Of a DNA stretch of 64,000 nt, positions 46,942 to 60,348 are shown in pieces. Each line of letters begins with the position of its first letter. Position 1 is the stretch's first letter. The stretch comes from Zygnema circumcarinatum (Eukaryota > Streptophyta > Zygnematophyceae > Zygnematales > Zygnemataceae). The notes below the pieces were generated by a model. That model made no database searches, had not been told where the DNA came from, and worked only from the letters and a program-made list of their open reading frames with translations. Location: assembly GCA_037447605.1 (NCBI GenBank), contig CM074811.1:1670961-1734960 (forward strand), read 5' to 3'. The position numbers and the translations under genes were made by a program.

Positions 46942-48957
46942 GGAGGGGCACGGTTTGACGTGCCCCGGGGGGCACGAGCGGTCGCGGGCCCCCACGGCCG
47001 CCCCAATCCATGGGGCCCCCCCCCTCTCCGTCCGTAGGCGCGCGCGTCGGCGGAGGCGGAGGCGCGCCATTGGCCGGCGGTGTGACCGTCACATGTCATC
47101 CCAATCTGACGGTCCAGATCCAAAGAGAGCTCGCGCGCCCAAAATCCGCATCTATCCATCCATCCATCCACCCACCACTTGATGGGCGGGCGGGCGGGCG
47201 GCCGTGCGGAAGAGCCAGGAAGTACCCAAGTGCTGAAATGGTTCAGAGGGAGTATTTCTTTACGAGAAGATCGATTTGTGATTGCGGTACTCGTTCTGTT
47301 TTCAGATAGAAGGCTTTTCTTCGGAACTACTGTACGACACCGTATTTCCGAAAATCCGTGACCGTACGGTAGTCGGATGTATTAAGGACCCCGTGTACGG
47401 CAAAGATACAGCAAGCGGACGATACGATATTGTACGCAAGCAAGATACGATAATGTACGGTACTGAGAGATACGATACAGTGGGGGGTCCTCATATTTTC
47501 CACCCTGTACAGTGCGCTCCCAAGAAATTCGCCCCGATTTTGCCGAAACCACCTTTTTGTACGGTAACGCAAATGTTAGCCGTACTGACCGTATTGTCCG
47601 TACTATTCGTACTAGCCGTACGAGTTGTAGAATCTTCCCACAGGTGTCCGCCGTAAGAGGCGCTCGCTCCTCTCCTCGTCTGCTCCATATACCATCCACA
47701 TCAACCATCTACACGGCAAGCATATTGACTTTAAGAGGTGTTTTGGTATTGAGCGTCGTCCAAGTCGCACAAGGCACCCGTTTTGTTTCATTGCCGTGGA
47801 AGCCCGTCAACCCCCAGCCTAATATTAACTCACTCATTTATTTTATCATGGGTGTGCTCTTCCACTATTGATAATTATAGCATCATCAATGAGAAAAACA
47901 ACGCGAAGAGCGGAAAACTACGTATGCGATACGATACGGCACGGTACGATAGATACGGTACGATATGGTACGATACGGTATGATATTGGACGATACGATA
48001 CGGAACGGTACGATAGATACTGGACGATATGGTTCGATACGATATGATATTACACGATACGATACGTACGGACAAACATGAACTCTAACATGGTACCGAA
48101 AGCCTATTGGTAACACGAACCTTATATTTGCAAAATCAATATTTTCGCCCCTTTTTGGCCAATACCATGGCGAAAATATGAGGACCCCCCACTGTATTGT
48201 ACATTACGTAGCGATAGGTATTTATACGGTATGTAGAGATACGATATTATAGGATATATCTCGAATCGAAATTTCTCGATATACTGCTGCTCGAATGAGC
48301 AGTGTCACGTGGAATCCAAGGTCGAATGCCTAAAATGTCGCAAGCGGCAATCCAACGGTCAATTTCGTTCGTGGTGCCACGTGGCACATCCTCGAGCCAG
48401 AATCCGAAAAATTTCATTCGGTCATCAATTTTCGCCCATTCCCCACGCGCCACGTGGCAGCCTAATCACCTTGAGCATGAGAACCGCAAGTTTTGCTCCC
48501 TTTCTCCCCCAAATCCAATTTTCCCGTACCATACGGCCAGTACAGTACGATTACTTGTCCGTACGGCTAAGGGTCCGTACGGGACCACCTCCGTGAAATC
48601 CGGTCCCTCCAGCTCCCGCCCGTTGGTCCAAAGGGCGCGCGGAGGGATTCAAAGTCGGGGGGAGGGCAGGGCGGGGGCTGCAGGGGCAGGGGCTGCATCC
48701 CTGCACTGATGATGCGGATGTTGGAATAGAGGAAGGGAGGTTATTTCAAAGGGAGGGAGGAAGGAATTGATAGGGAGGACCATGGGACGCTGGTCGTCTG
48801 TTTTCAAAGGTTCCGGTGAGAGTCCAAGGCTTGACGGCGATGGGCGGGAGAGTGGTAAAGAGGCTCGGCGCTCTGCACTGGCGCCAGAAAACAGGATAAA
48901 GGTCTATCAGAGGCGAGAGGTGCCTCAAAGAAAACTAGTCGAGCATAAGGATGGTGG
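46942..48957. repeat. Direct duplication, right copy
   Basis: Second copy of the block at 44918-46931, continuing without a break into unique sequence and the intact haspin first exon. This is the copy to keep as the haspin promoter region. Confidence 0.95.
48374..48387. promoter_or_regulatory. Palindromic G-box upstream of haspin
   Basis: GTGCCACGTGGCAC is a perfect 14-base palindrome with the CACGTG core bound by plant bZIP and bHLH factors. Two more CACGTGG sites lie at about 48305 and 48452, all 330-480 bases before the haspin ATG. Regulation by these sites is inferred. Confidence 0.4.
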
Positions 48958-51900
48958 GAAAATGCGTGTTGACGACGTATATGGAGGTACTCCGGCTGTC
49001 GGACTTGCAAGGTAGTGAAGCCCCATTGAAAGTAAATGAGCGAGTCGTTTTCAGAGGGATGGTCACGTCAGCTGTATGATGCTCCTTTTTAATTAACTTT
49101 CCTAAAAATGTTTCAATCGATGGCTTCGAAGATTTCTTAACGGAGAGCACCAGTCCTTATATAATTATTCGCATCAAATTTGACATTGGATACAATCTCA
49201 TTCTTGCTTGAGGGATATAAACAGATAAGTTCAAGATAGCAATCTTTCGTGTGAAGCTCTCCTTTTATGATGGCCATGACTGTTCTTTCATTGAATTTTA
49301 GCCATTGATGCCAATATTGTGATTCCTGCAGACCAAGAGCAGGCCATAGGGACCTAGCACGGCCGAGCTGGATAGGGCGGTCTCTGTGCTTAAGGTATGG
49401 AGTTTTCTTTTTTTTCGCAATATCCTCGTAAAACAGTCTCTTTTCTTTTCTTCACCTCGATGACTTTACTGGAGTACTGAAATTGGATCCATTGTGAATT
49501 ACAATGGTTGAGAAATTGGATGAAGCCCATACCAAGATGATATAAATCTCCACGTGGAAGGGTTGCCCCCGAAATTGTGAGAAGCAATGTCAGCCGCTCA
49601 AAGACCTTTCAAGTCACTTTTCTTTTCTGTAGGGGAAGGCGTACTAGCCTTCTGCTCAGTGTTTTCAAGTTCAAATCGTCGTATGCCTTGGAGGACTCAG
49701 ACAATGAGTGTGAGCCCTCATCAACTGGAGAGACTAGCAGCATACAACGACTTGACGACTCAAGTAGTCCTTCCAAGGTACATAGAGATTTACGAAAGCA
49801 AGTGCGGACACCAAGTTTAGTTAGCACTGCATGGAATAAGCAAAGCGAGAACCTTCAACCTCATTGGTGTCTTCGAAGTGAATTACATTCTACTGTAGTT
49901 TCATAGCTTTTAGCTTTTATCCAGATGATTCGTGTCGTCGTCTCTGGTCGTGAAGATTGTTGTTTTTGTCCCCTTCCCAACTAACATGCACATCTTTACT
50001 TCTCTCTAATCTCAGGTAAACAACTGTAGTCTGTGAAAATTTGAAATTTGAGGTTTTAGAAATTCTTTCAAGGTATGTAAGTCTCATTTTTGCATGAATT
50101 ATGCATGAACATACTTTGCAGAAAGAAAAATCGCATGAGAAACAAAAGCCTACACTACCAGTGGATTTTGTTTGCCAGCAGCGACAATTCTTCGCAGAGG
50201 TGGACTCTTTTCAGCTTGAGGAAGAAAGTCCGGCCCAAAAGACAGAGCGGCAATTCTTCTTGGAGGATGATTCCGTGGAGCTTAAAGAAGAACACCCGGT
50301 CCTCAAGATAGAGTACGATGAAGCCCTTTATGCATGTGATCCTTTGGAGTATGGATTACACAAGCCTGCATGTACTATAGACCCTTGTGCAGTGGAATTG
50401 GAGTCTACTAGTGCAATGGAAGGAGACATGCCCCATACATGCTCGAGGCCTGTGGTGAACTCTCCGTGGATAGCTAGGATTGTAGTGGAGTCCCCAGTCG
50501 GACAAGAACAGGGGCCACGCATATCTCAAGGTCACCTGCTGGGAGGTTCACGAACCATTGAAGAAAGCTCGTCTATAGCCAGCAAGACGGAGGGAGAGAT
50601 GGTGAGCTACCAGGCAGACGATCAGCCTTACTCTAGAGAACGGCGGAATCCTCTTCGGGAGCTAGTGACCAATATGGCTTTGCCCCAGCTTCAAAGCTTG
50701 ACTCCAGCGTATTCTACCAGGACTTCTGAATCAAAAGTGGAGCCTATTGTCGGAAACACAAGGAATGACGACCAGCTTGACACATTCTCAAGGCGTTTGT
50801 TGGAGTCCCCCTGCACTGCTACGCTCTCAATAGAGTCCCCAGTCAGAGAAGAGAAGCAGGTATTTGTATCTCGAGGGAGCTCAAGTGGAGGCCAACATGG
50901 GGATGTGGAAATTGTTGAAGAGACCTTACGAGTAGACACTCCTGCAGGAGGGACGTTGGACTATCAGCCTAGCAGTCAGCCTCGTATTGGGGAACAGCAG
51001 GTGTTTCTTCAAGGGCTTTCCCCCAACGTGCCCTTGCCGCAGATTCCGAGCACTTTCTCCAAAGACTGCGAGGAGGAAATAGGGATCTCTAGTGGGAGTA
51101 TAGGACTCGAGGAATTAACGCCTCAACCTCAAAAGGTCCCCTCCTCTTCCTCACTTGCATCGAGCTGCAAATCTCCTGTGGATAACGAGGAGGGTATTTC
51201 AGCAGCGGACAGTACTCCACGGGTGGAGCTCAACGATCCGGCCTCAGGAGATGCCTCAGGAGAACAGCGGAATCCTCTACCGGAGCTAGTTTCCAATACG
51301 GCTTTGCCCAAGCTTTACAGTGTGACTCCAGCGTATTCTACCAGGACTTCTGAATCGAAAGTGGAGCCTATTGTCGGTAACACAAGGAATGACGACCAGC
51401 TTGACACATTCTCGAGGCGTTTGTTGGAGTCCCCCTGCATCGCTACGCTCTCAATAGAGTCCCCAGTCAGAGAAGAGAAGCAGGTATTTGTATCTCGAGG
51501 GAGCTCAAGTGGAGGCCAAGAAGGGGATGTGGGAAATGTTGAAGAGACCTTACGTGTAGCCACTCCTGCAGGAAGGGTGTTGGACTATCAGCCTAGCAGT
51601 CAGCCTCATACTGGAGAACAACAGGTTTTTCTTCAGGAGCTTTCCCCCAACGTGCCCTTGCCGCAGATTCCGGGCACTTTCTCCAAATACTGCGAGGAGG
51701 AAGTAGAGATCTCCTGTGAGAATATAGGACTAGAGGAATTAACCCCTCAACCTCAAAAGGTCCTCTCATCTTCCTCACTTGCATCGAGCTGCAAATCTCC
51801 TGTGGGTAACGAGGAGGGCAATTCAGCAGCGGACATTACACCAAGGGTGGATTTTAACGATCCGGCCGCAGAAGGTGCCATCAATGCTGGCCCATCTTCC

Positions 51901-54900
51901 TTAGAAAAGGTCTCAAATCAATCATCTCTTGGTAGAACTCCATGCATCGAATCAACACCTCGAAACGTGCCTTTGCCCCAGGGTCAGAGCATGTCGCCCG
52001 GGGCCTGCCTGGAGGAGATAGAGATCTCTAGGAGGATTTCAGAATTAGAGATCTCCAGGAAGATATCAGAACTTGAGAAATCAACGCCTCAAACTCAAAA
52101 GAATCTCTCACCTTCCTTACTTTCATCGAGCCATAAATCTTCCGTGGGGATGAAGCAAGGCAGTTTAGCAGCAAATGCTGCACCAAAGCTGGAGCTTTTG
52201 AATCCGGCGTCAGGAGAAGCCATCAATGTTGGCTATGTTTCCCCAAAGTTGGCCTCAAAGCTCTCTTCTTTTCGTAGAACTTCATGCATTATTCAAATAA
52301 AATCTACTCCGGGGAACAGAACAACCCAGCGTCGGAGCGTTTTGCCAGATATCGCCGAAGAGCACGAAAGGATTATCAGGCGAATTTCAGGACTCCGCTT
52401 ATCCGTATCTCAAGAACAAACTGATCTTTTGTCTTCTTCAGGTTTGAGACACACATCTTCCGTGGTAAAGGAGGAAAATGCTTCAGCTGGGTTCACATCA
52501 ATTTTGGAGCTTTTGGATCCGATTTCAGGAGAGGCTCTTGATCTTGGTTACCTTTCTCCATCGACGGTTTCAAAGATCTCGTCAAACGGAAGAACTTCTG
52601 TTCTTGTTGAAAAACTATGTCCCACTCTCGACAATCTTCTACTAGAATGCAAACAAGAGGCGCCGACAAGTCTTCAAGACGCAATTATGGAATTTTGGTG
52701 AGGTTTGCTCGTTTTCTAACTGACTTTAACTAACGGCAGAGGGGTAGATTATGCGGATGATTCACAAAATCCTGTCGTTTGCAATTTTTGGATCTAATTG
52801 TCAAATGGCAACATTTCTGTAGCTTTGCTTCCCTATAGCTCAAGTTTGCCTGTTAGCATGAGTCTTCTGCAAGCTGTACCTCTAAGGCTCCTTTCGAGAG
52901 CACACGTTACATACGTCGTTATACTGTGCCATTATTCATCTCCATTTTGCTTCATTGACTCTTGGCAGCGGCCACAATGAAATAGAAAAGCTTGGAGAAG
53001 GGACCTATGGCGAAGCATTTGGAGGAGGTGATTTATGTTTCAAGATTGTGCCCATGGACGGTGATTTTCTAGTCAATGGAGAAGTCCAAAAGGTGAATGA
53101 TTCTTTACCTGCCATTAGATCTAGAGTGGTTGTAAGCGTTTCCTTTTCGGGCTTAGCGTGAATTATCCATGAGTAGTTCTCCACTGCACTCCTATTACAA
53201 GACAGTGACTATACTTATCTGATGTCAACTGGTACGTCGAATGTGCTCATAGGTCATGCAAGAAGGAAGTTCAACCCTGCCTGTTATTCGGATGGGGTAA
53301 CGATGATAATGTCACAGGGGTGAATAGGTGGTTGGGACAGCTGCAAGCAATTCTATTTCGAGAATTCACTCTTACTCGTTTTTTTTTTTTTTTTTTTGGG
53401 GTGGTCCATACACGTTGAGCCTTCTGTAGCTTTATTAGCAGTTTGCTAACTTGAGCTTCGGGGCCACCTCTGCTCAGCTAAATGGCCTCGCAGCACTAAC
53501 TGGCCTACATGCCTATGGGTATGTTCCGTGTTTTCGTGTGGCCTGCAGAACATGGAGGAAATGTTGAATGAGGTGCTTGTGACCAAAGCCATTGCCAAGC
53601 TTCGAGAAGGGGGGTCTGCAAACATCTGCTCTAACTTTATTGAAACGAAAGGGTAAGCCATTTCTTATACCCTCATAGCATGACTGAAAGTACTTAGTTG
53701 CCACCAAGTGCAAAACTGGTCGAGCTTTGCCCAGACAATCATATACTCCAATCCTATGCTTCATCACAAGAGATTACGAAGAAGTATTGGCTTTCGAAGC
53801 AGAATCTGAGATGGGTTCAGAAGATGGGTCATGCCAATGATTCAAAGGGCGTCGACTCGGCCAATCACGCATGATATAAATGAACCATTTTGAAAGTGAG
53901 GCATCCATGCATGAACAATATCTCTGCTTAAATACCTTCTGAAAGAGCTGACATTCTTTTGGCCGAACATCTGACCGGAAGTCTCCCTCTCTATGTCAGC
54001 TTGTGCATTATTCCTTTGAAAGACAAATCTTAAATGCTTGAAAGCATGACTGAATGAATTCATCTTTCCTTTCTGCATGCGTCCTTAACCTATTCCGCTC
54101 GTGAAAGTTATTAGTTGCTGCACAATGATCCGTATTGTTGAAGACTTCCGCACTCCCTGCAATCTTCAAAAACTTATTGCGTTTGTGTTGAGTCCACCTT
54201 GGAGTACCGAAAATGTTACTCTTCATTTGATTCACAGTGCATACTTTAAAGAGTAAATTAAAAAAAATGAACGTATCTTTCAAACTTGCGCATGATGCAG
54301 AGTACGAATTTGCCGAGGACGGTATGAACCTTTCCTCGTCGAGGCTTGGGAGCAATGGGATTTGGAGAACAAATCAGAAAATGACCACCCTATGGTCTTT
54401 CCCGACAAGCAGGTACAACCAGGCTTAGACGCTTCCCCCAGATCACTAATCTGCTGAATACAGAATGCTGAATACTCAGTTATGTGTCAAAATCTGCGAC
54501 AGAGGATGTCGCAGGGCATATTTCTTAATTGTAGAAACTCCTAATTTGTACATTCATGCACATTGTACAAAACATCGTCCATCGTCTGAGCTTACCTACG
54601 TTTTGTGCTAGTGTTCTTCTGATTAGTTGCATTGCTTTTTGAGACTTAAGCTGTACAATACGGTGCATATTAATATACCACGTCACTTGACCTGGTTGTG
54701 AGGAGTGTTTCGCTAATGAAATTCAAGCTTCATTTTTTGCAGCTCTACGTTGTGTTCGTTTTCTCAAATGGAGGAAGAGACTTGGAGCATTACGCACTTG
54801 GCAGTTACAAGGAGGTTCAGAGTCTCCTCCTGCAGGTAAATTTTCTGCAGGCTGGGCGCTTAAGGCTGGACAGTCTTTACTTTCTCGTTCTTCTGATCTT

Positions 54901-57474
54901 ATGTGCTCACTGCTCACACTCTCGAATATAGCTTTCGCTTGCTCTTCTGACAACTCAAGTTGCTGCGGACACATTGCTGGATCAAGATACGCTCATTGCA
55001 TTGCTCACCATTCCGTTGATTTCATTGTCTAGCTATATCGAGTTTGTCTTTTCCAGAATGACATCCCTGCTAGAAGAATCTGGAATACCAAACTCACCTA
55101 CTGCATAAGATGGCACGTGGATTATCGTAAGCAGAATTGCTCGCAGGGCCGCAAAATGTGGGTCCGAGGTACTTCATGCATTCCGAGTTCCATCTGTCAA
55201 GTTTAAACGGTTTTCATACAGCCCACCTCGGTCACACTTTAGGACCACCCGTTTCTCCGTTGCCGCATTATGGCAGGAAAACTCATTTCGTATAGAGTGT
55301 GAGGTTGCAACGTGCAGGTTGTTCTAGCGTTGGCAACAGCCGAGAATGCGTGCGGCTTTGAGCACAGAGATCTCCATTGGTACGTTTTTGAAACTGTCCA
55401 AAATGCACCAGCTCCTCTCCTGGGGATGTTTCTTGCTTCCAAGATTTAAAAGATTTCGTAACGCAGACAGACAGACATGCAGGTCTAGGTAGTGCTGTCA
55501 TCGTAGCATTGATACACATACACACATCAAAAGTGCGAAATTGTGAAAGCTGTTTATTGGATTGCCCGGTAATTGAGTGCTGCAGAAGAAAGGTCATCTT
55601 AAATGATCGAGGCAGAACAAGCAGGATCTGCAGAAGAGTAAGTACGGCCTAATGGCTAGAACCTAATGGCTTTGTTTGTGCTGTTGTTGTGCAGGGGGAA
55701 TGTCTTGATCGCCCAGACTGAGGATGATGTGCAGGCATGCCGCCTGAATGGGAGGGACCTCAATGTGCGCACATTTGGCATCAACGTCAACATAATTGAC
55801 TTCACACTTTCTCGCCTACAGAATGGTATGCAGATTCTTAACATGAGTGGATTCATCAAAACAATGTTTGGTGCAGGTTTCCTTCCCTGATACAGTCACT
55901 GGAACCTGCACAAAGATGATGACTTTCCCGGGATAATCAGTTTGGGTTCAGACCGCATCATGCAGCCTTAGTTGCGTTTTTTTCCAACTCTGGCATCGTT
56001 CTCGGCTTCCCCCCTTAAAGCTGCACCTTTCCTTGGCTTTTGCGGACTGTCATGCAGGCGGGCATGTGCTCTTCAATGACTTGTCTTTAGATCCGGAGAT
56101 TTTCAAAGGACCAGCACGCCATGTGCAGGTAAAGCAGGTTTACTTTTGCCGTCCTAAGCAAGCGTTGCTGCTATAATGATTGCCTGAAAAGCTAATCACT
56201 AGCTGCGGTTAGTCTGATTTGCTTTCATTTAGGCATAATCATATCATCGATGATAGTTCCCATATATTTCTGTTAGTGAACGCAGGAAAAATTGCTCGTT
56301 TCTTTTTGTGAGAGCTGCCTAACGACGGCACACATATACATGAACCTTGACTTTGACAAGCATATCAGAGGTTTAACCATTACAGGGTTGGCAGAGAATG
56401 CTCAAATCGCTGACTTTTGCTGGTGACTTCAATGTTCAAGACTAAACCGGTAAAGAACATAGAGTTTAACTCCATTGAAAACTAGCAAAGTTGTTATAGA
56501 GCAGAAAAGCTATTGACATTTCACCAACTGTGCAGTTTGAAACATATCGGAGAATGCGCACAGTAACTGGAGGAGCCTGGGAACAGAGGTGAGACCGCAT
56601 CCTCTCTAGCCATGCTTCAGCATCGGGTTTGCATCTCAGCGGTGGGATTGATGCCCCAAACTTCATTACTTTGACTGAGTTTGAAGTGCTCACCTGGAGA
56701 ACATACATGTAGTAAGCCTATGCAAGGTGTAGTGTAAGCCTAACCCAGGCTAGGCAGAAGTATCTTTCATATGCATGTAGAGAGGTAAGGAAGGTGAATC
56801 GAAGGTGCGACTAGGTCTTGCTGACTATCCAGACTCATGCTTGTCAGGCAGGCTAATTATACTGGTGCCTGGGGTGCAGCTTTCCAAAAACAAACACGTT
56901 GTGGATTCACTACTTGGCCGACATTCTTCTTAATTCGAAAACATATGTAAGCGGTAGCCCGATCCCTAAACTCTGCTAATGAGTATTGGAGACCAAAACC
57001 TGATAAACCGACTGTATTGTTGTATAGCAATCCCTTGCAGCCACTAAATTTTCAAGGTGCTTCAAGATGCTTTGCATCTAAATTCTCAAGTCGGGTTCTT
57101 TCTGAAGAGAAAGGCTCAGAATCTGATGGTTGGCAAGAGACACCCACCAATCAAAGATAAGGAAAGAGAAGTTCCCAATGTGACTGTCAAGTAGTGCCAG
57201 TCTGGATCTGTTCCACGTGTTTCTGTAGAAGTTGATCTTTCAAGGACCAGCAAGGAGATTGAGACCGGTTAATCCAGCCTGCGTCCTTTACTACTCGCAC
57301 ATGGATGATGTGCTGCTGACCGAGGGAGGACTCTCCTGCTTTGTGTGGCAGCCTTGCACTAAGGCCGAAAAGCATCAGCTGAGGGCTTTCCGCAAGCAGG
57401 CGCTGAAATATGACTCGGCAACAGCAACCGTGGAAGACGAATTCTTTGCCAATCTGATGGTGAGAGAACCATAG
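48782..57474 (+). CDS. HASPIN: Haspin, atypical histone H3 (Thr3) kinase
   Basis: Haspin phosphorylates histone H3 Thr3 in mitosis to recruit the chromosomal passenger complex. Thirteen exons join in phase: 48782-49011, 49660-49777, 50122-52697, 52969-53092, 53549-53652, 54301-54412, 54743-54835, 55319-55380, 55695-55825, 56058-56128, 56536-56588, 56880-56946, 57352-57474, giving 1287 residues. The kinase is C-terminal: glycine loop KLGEGTYGEAF, FKIVPMDGDF with the ATP lysine, GEVQK, EAWEQWDLENKSENDHP, catalytic GFEHRDLHWGN, and IIDFTLSR, where DFT replaces DFG as is typical of haspins. Then FKGP, ETYRRMRTVTGGAWEQSFPK, TNTLWIHYLADILL and a final KAEKHQLRAFRKQALKYDSA. All catalytic motifs are present. 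The N-terminal part (exons 1-3, about 970 residues) is much longer than in Arabidopsis haspin and is repeat-bearing and disordered. Exon 1 starts MGRWSSVFK, like plant haspin. Confidence 0.95.
50644..51891 (+). repeat. Tandem 624-bp repeat inside haspin exon 3
   Basis: Two consecutive 208-codon units (50644-51267 and 51268-51891) keep the frame and are highly similar. Both contain TPAYSTRTSESKVEPIVGNT, DQLDTFSRRLLESP, EEKQVFVSRGSSSGGQ and IGLEELTPQPQKV. Weaker copies of the second half (TPQTQKNLSPSLLSSS, ASGEAINVGYVSPK) continue to about 52600, so the whole exon seems to have grown by repeated duplication. The high Ser/Pro/Glu content suggests a disordered, phosphorylatable tail. Confidence 0.9.
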
Positions 57475-58380
57475 TGAATGCCAACCTTTTGGCTCGGCTC
57501 ACTACTCTGCCCACCTTTTCAAGTGGAACAAATCGAGTGTAAGATATTTAGGATGAATGATATCATTCAGTCTACTCTTTTACTAAATCCACGTTGCTCA
57601 CTTTTGTAGATAAAGAGAGTGTCGCATAAAGTGACCAATTAAATCTACCAGAGGAGGTCACCTGAGTGATTACATTGAGTACATAGGAGCTCTATACTGT
57701 TAGAGTTTCAGATATTCACAAATCACAAGACCTGATTCTTGGAGGAAAATACAAGTGCACATTTCAGCAGCGCGTCCATCAATCCAAAATGAAACGAGTC
57801 TGTAATTTTATTTCCAATTTCTGAAAATCTAATTTCAATTCCATTTTCTGAACATCTATGGATCAATCCTCGTTTGTTTGTCAACTTTCTACATGTTACA
57901 TTGCTTCTTGACTGAATATTAAAGGGAGACACAATAAAAGGGCCCAAACACCTAATCACAAAGAAGCATTATCGATAAACATGATCTACATCCGCCCACA
58001 AACAGGTATCAGCAGCTGTTGGCATTACCTTTCAGATGCTGAATGTCAACAGACAGCGACTTAAGCCAAGGTACAACACAATAAATATGGAAAGTGTTTG
58101 GAAGTGGCTGCGGGCCATTCTGCCTATAATACATACTACAGCAGACAGGTCCAATCTTTACTTAGATGAATCATTCACAATATATCCTACGCTCTCAAGA
58201 ATGAAATTAGAAGGGATGTTGCAGCGGGCTACGACAACGTGCCTGCTTTTATTCCTCGTTACTTATTTGACAATTCAATAAGTCACATCGCTTGCGGGCG
58301 ATGATGCACATTATGCAGTAATTTACTGGCGTGTACATCGGTCGCCTGTGACTTCGTCACCCTCACGGTCGCCATGAGCC
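57475..58380. other. Intergenic region between convergent haspin and sideroflexin genes
   Basis: Contains both 3' UTRs. No additional gene seen. A/T-rich around 57540-58000. Confidence 0.6.
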
Positions 58381-60348
58381 TCAAATGCCCTTATTGTATG
58401 TGACTCGCTTTACGGGGCGCCCTTGGCTGTCCACGAGATGGTGCAAGTGCGGCTCTAGAGAGGTGACATCCGACTCCGCTTGCTGCTTGAACATTCCAAA
58501 AAAGACCGGCACACACACCTGGATGCTCACTCCTACGAGGCCCATCAGTGCCGGGGTCTTCAGCCACGGCCGCCTCATGAACAGCTCACTGCGGTCAAAC
58601 CTGCAGCCCGCATGCCACAGAACAATCAGGAACAAGCACAAAAACAATATATAGACCAATGAGTGTGTTAATGTCAGATCATCACTGCCCACAGAGCAGG
58701 AACCTGACACCCTCCCTGATTCCAACTGCCGACAGCATCGACTTGGTTATCTCTGGACTACACGTCCCAGTACCTGCATGAGCTTTGGAACAACTACAGG
58801 ACCTCGAACGTACGCAAAGGGGAGCAATTTGAGGTTCATATTTTTGTTCATTTTCATGAATTATTTTGACGGTACCCTAATTCCGAAGTAAAGTGCAGCA
58901 GCTCAGCACGTATACAACTCATTCACATGCAACTTCCCAGTCCCTGCACTAGGACATCCCCCGGACATCATCTCTCCTCAGCCCACCTGTGCATGATAAG
59001 TGGTGGCAGGATCAAAATGGGGGCTGCAGCAGCAATTCTCCCTCCAATGCACGCTCCGACCGCCCATGATCCCGCTATTCGGCTTTTGCCCAGCTCCTCC
59101 CCACCAGGACCGAAAACATTCACTCCCTCCAAAAATTCATTCTTGCGCATAATCCCGAGGTTTAGCACATCAGCTGCGGCCACCGCACAGAAAGGGATCA
59201 AGCGCCGTGCAAATGGAGCCCTGCGATCCATTATCATCTGGCATGAGGGCACAGAAGCAGTCATATGAGAGGACCGCTAGGTTCCTGTAAGACAGCAAAG
59301 GAGGCACCAGGCTCAAAGGACCATGGTTGCAGCCAGTTTCACAAGATTTATAGATCAAAATTTGTCTTTGATTTTCAATTTTGTATTGGCTAAATCATTT
59401 TCAAGCATTCCTTTCGAGAGAAGGTTCGATGCATAATCTCTCAAGGGTCCAAGGGTCCAAGGGCCAAGCGGGCCTACAATTTACTGCCAGCTTGCACCCT
59501 GTCAATGACTGCATTGAGGCCCACAGCAACTCCCACAGAACCAGCTGTTGCTCCCAAGTAGGCTTGGACGATTTGAGAGGTGCTTTCTGCGTTGGAGGCA
59601 TTGCGGTTGGCATAATAGTGGAGGGAGTTGTATGTCTGCACTCAGGCCATGACCTCAATAAGGGGGACAGTCGAGCAGCTGCATCCAGCACTTCATTTTT
59701 AAAACGCTCGAGCTACTTAAAACCAATCAGTTTAGTGCACATCCCTTGCAGATAGGGAATTGACGAACCTGGTTGAGCCATTGAGCACCAACGTTCTGCA
59801 GAGTGCCTCGAGCGGACAGCATCAAAGTGTCGAGAACGAGGTTGCAAGGAACAATAAAAGAAAGCCGAAGGGGTAGGAAGATCTTTTCTCCGGTGTCTGC
59901 TAGTTCATTCCAGCCCTAAAAATCAAAACCATTCTCGAACTAATTTCCAGCAATTGCAGTCTGTCTCTCTTCCTTTGATCTACGGACGAACAAGAAACGA
60001 ACGCAAGAGGTTCTCATTCCTTCAAGAATTGTGCCTCCTCCTCTATTTACATTAAAATACTTGCAAATATTGAGCGATGTGGGAATTACAAATAATAAAA
60101 GTTGTGCAAATATCAGAACAAGGGCTGCAGCAATCACCAGGATGCAGCGCAGCGTCAGTGAGGCGGCGCGCAGCGTCGAGCTCTGCAGGCGAGATCGCGC
60201 TCTCCCCCTCCCGGGCGGCCCGCAGAGTCTCCACAGCCCTCTGCAGCTGCGCGTCAGAGGCCAGCGCTGTGCGGGGGTCCATCATGCGCGCTATGCGCTT
60301 CACCCTCGCCCAATATGTGTCCTCCTCCTCGCCTCCCTCCTCCGCCAT
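58381..60348 (-). CDS. Sideroflexin-type mitochondrial carrier
   Basis: Sideroflexins are multi-pass inner-mitochondrial-membrane proteins; animal SFXN1 imports serine for one-carbon metabolism. Five exons: 60138-60348, 59769-59896, 59498-59635, 58987-59237, 58381-58600, giving 315 residues, close to the usual about 320. The N-terminus has DTYWARVKRIARMMDPRTAL. The family signature HPDTGEK reads HPDTGEKIFLPLRLSF across the exon 1-2 join. Then VPCNLVLDTLMLS, YANRNAS, AYLGATAGSVGVAVGLNAVI, RLIPFCAVAAADVLNLGIMR, NVFGPGGEELGKSR, APILILPPLIMH, and a last hydrophobic segment TPALMGLVGVSIQVCVPVFF. The exon 3 donor (AGG/GTGCAA) and exon 4 acceptor were chosen by phase and are less certain. An in-frame ATG three codons upstream (60357) is possible. 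Substrate in plants is unknown. Confidence 0.9.

Noticed and set aside
50328-52684. Minus-strand frames inside haspin exon 3
   Set aside because: Shadows of the long coding exon; they repeat because the exon repeats.
58385-58662. Plus-strand frames over the last sideroflexin exon
   Set aside because: Antisense to a well-supported exon with family motifs.
59401-59755. Frames on both strands over sideroflexin exon 3 (124 and 96 codons)
   Set aside because: The frame giving AYLGATAGSVGVAVGLNAVI is the real one; the others lack family similarity.
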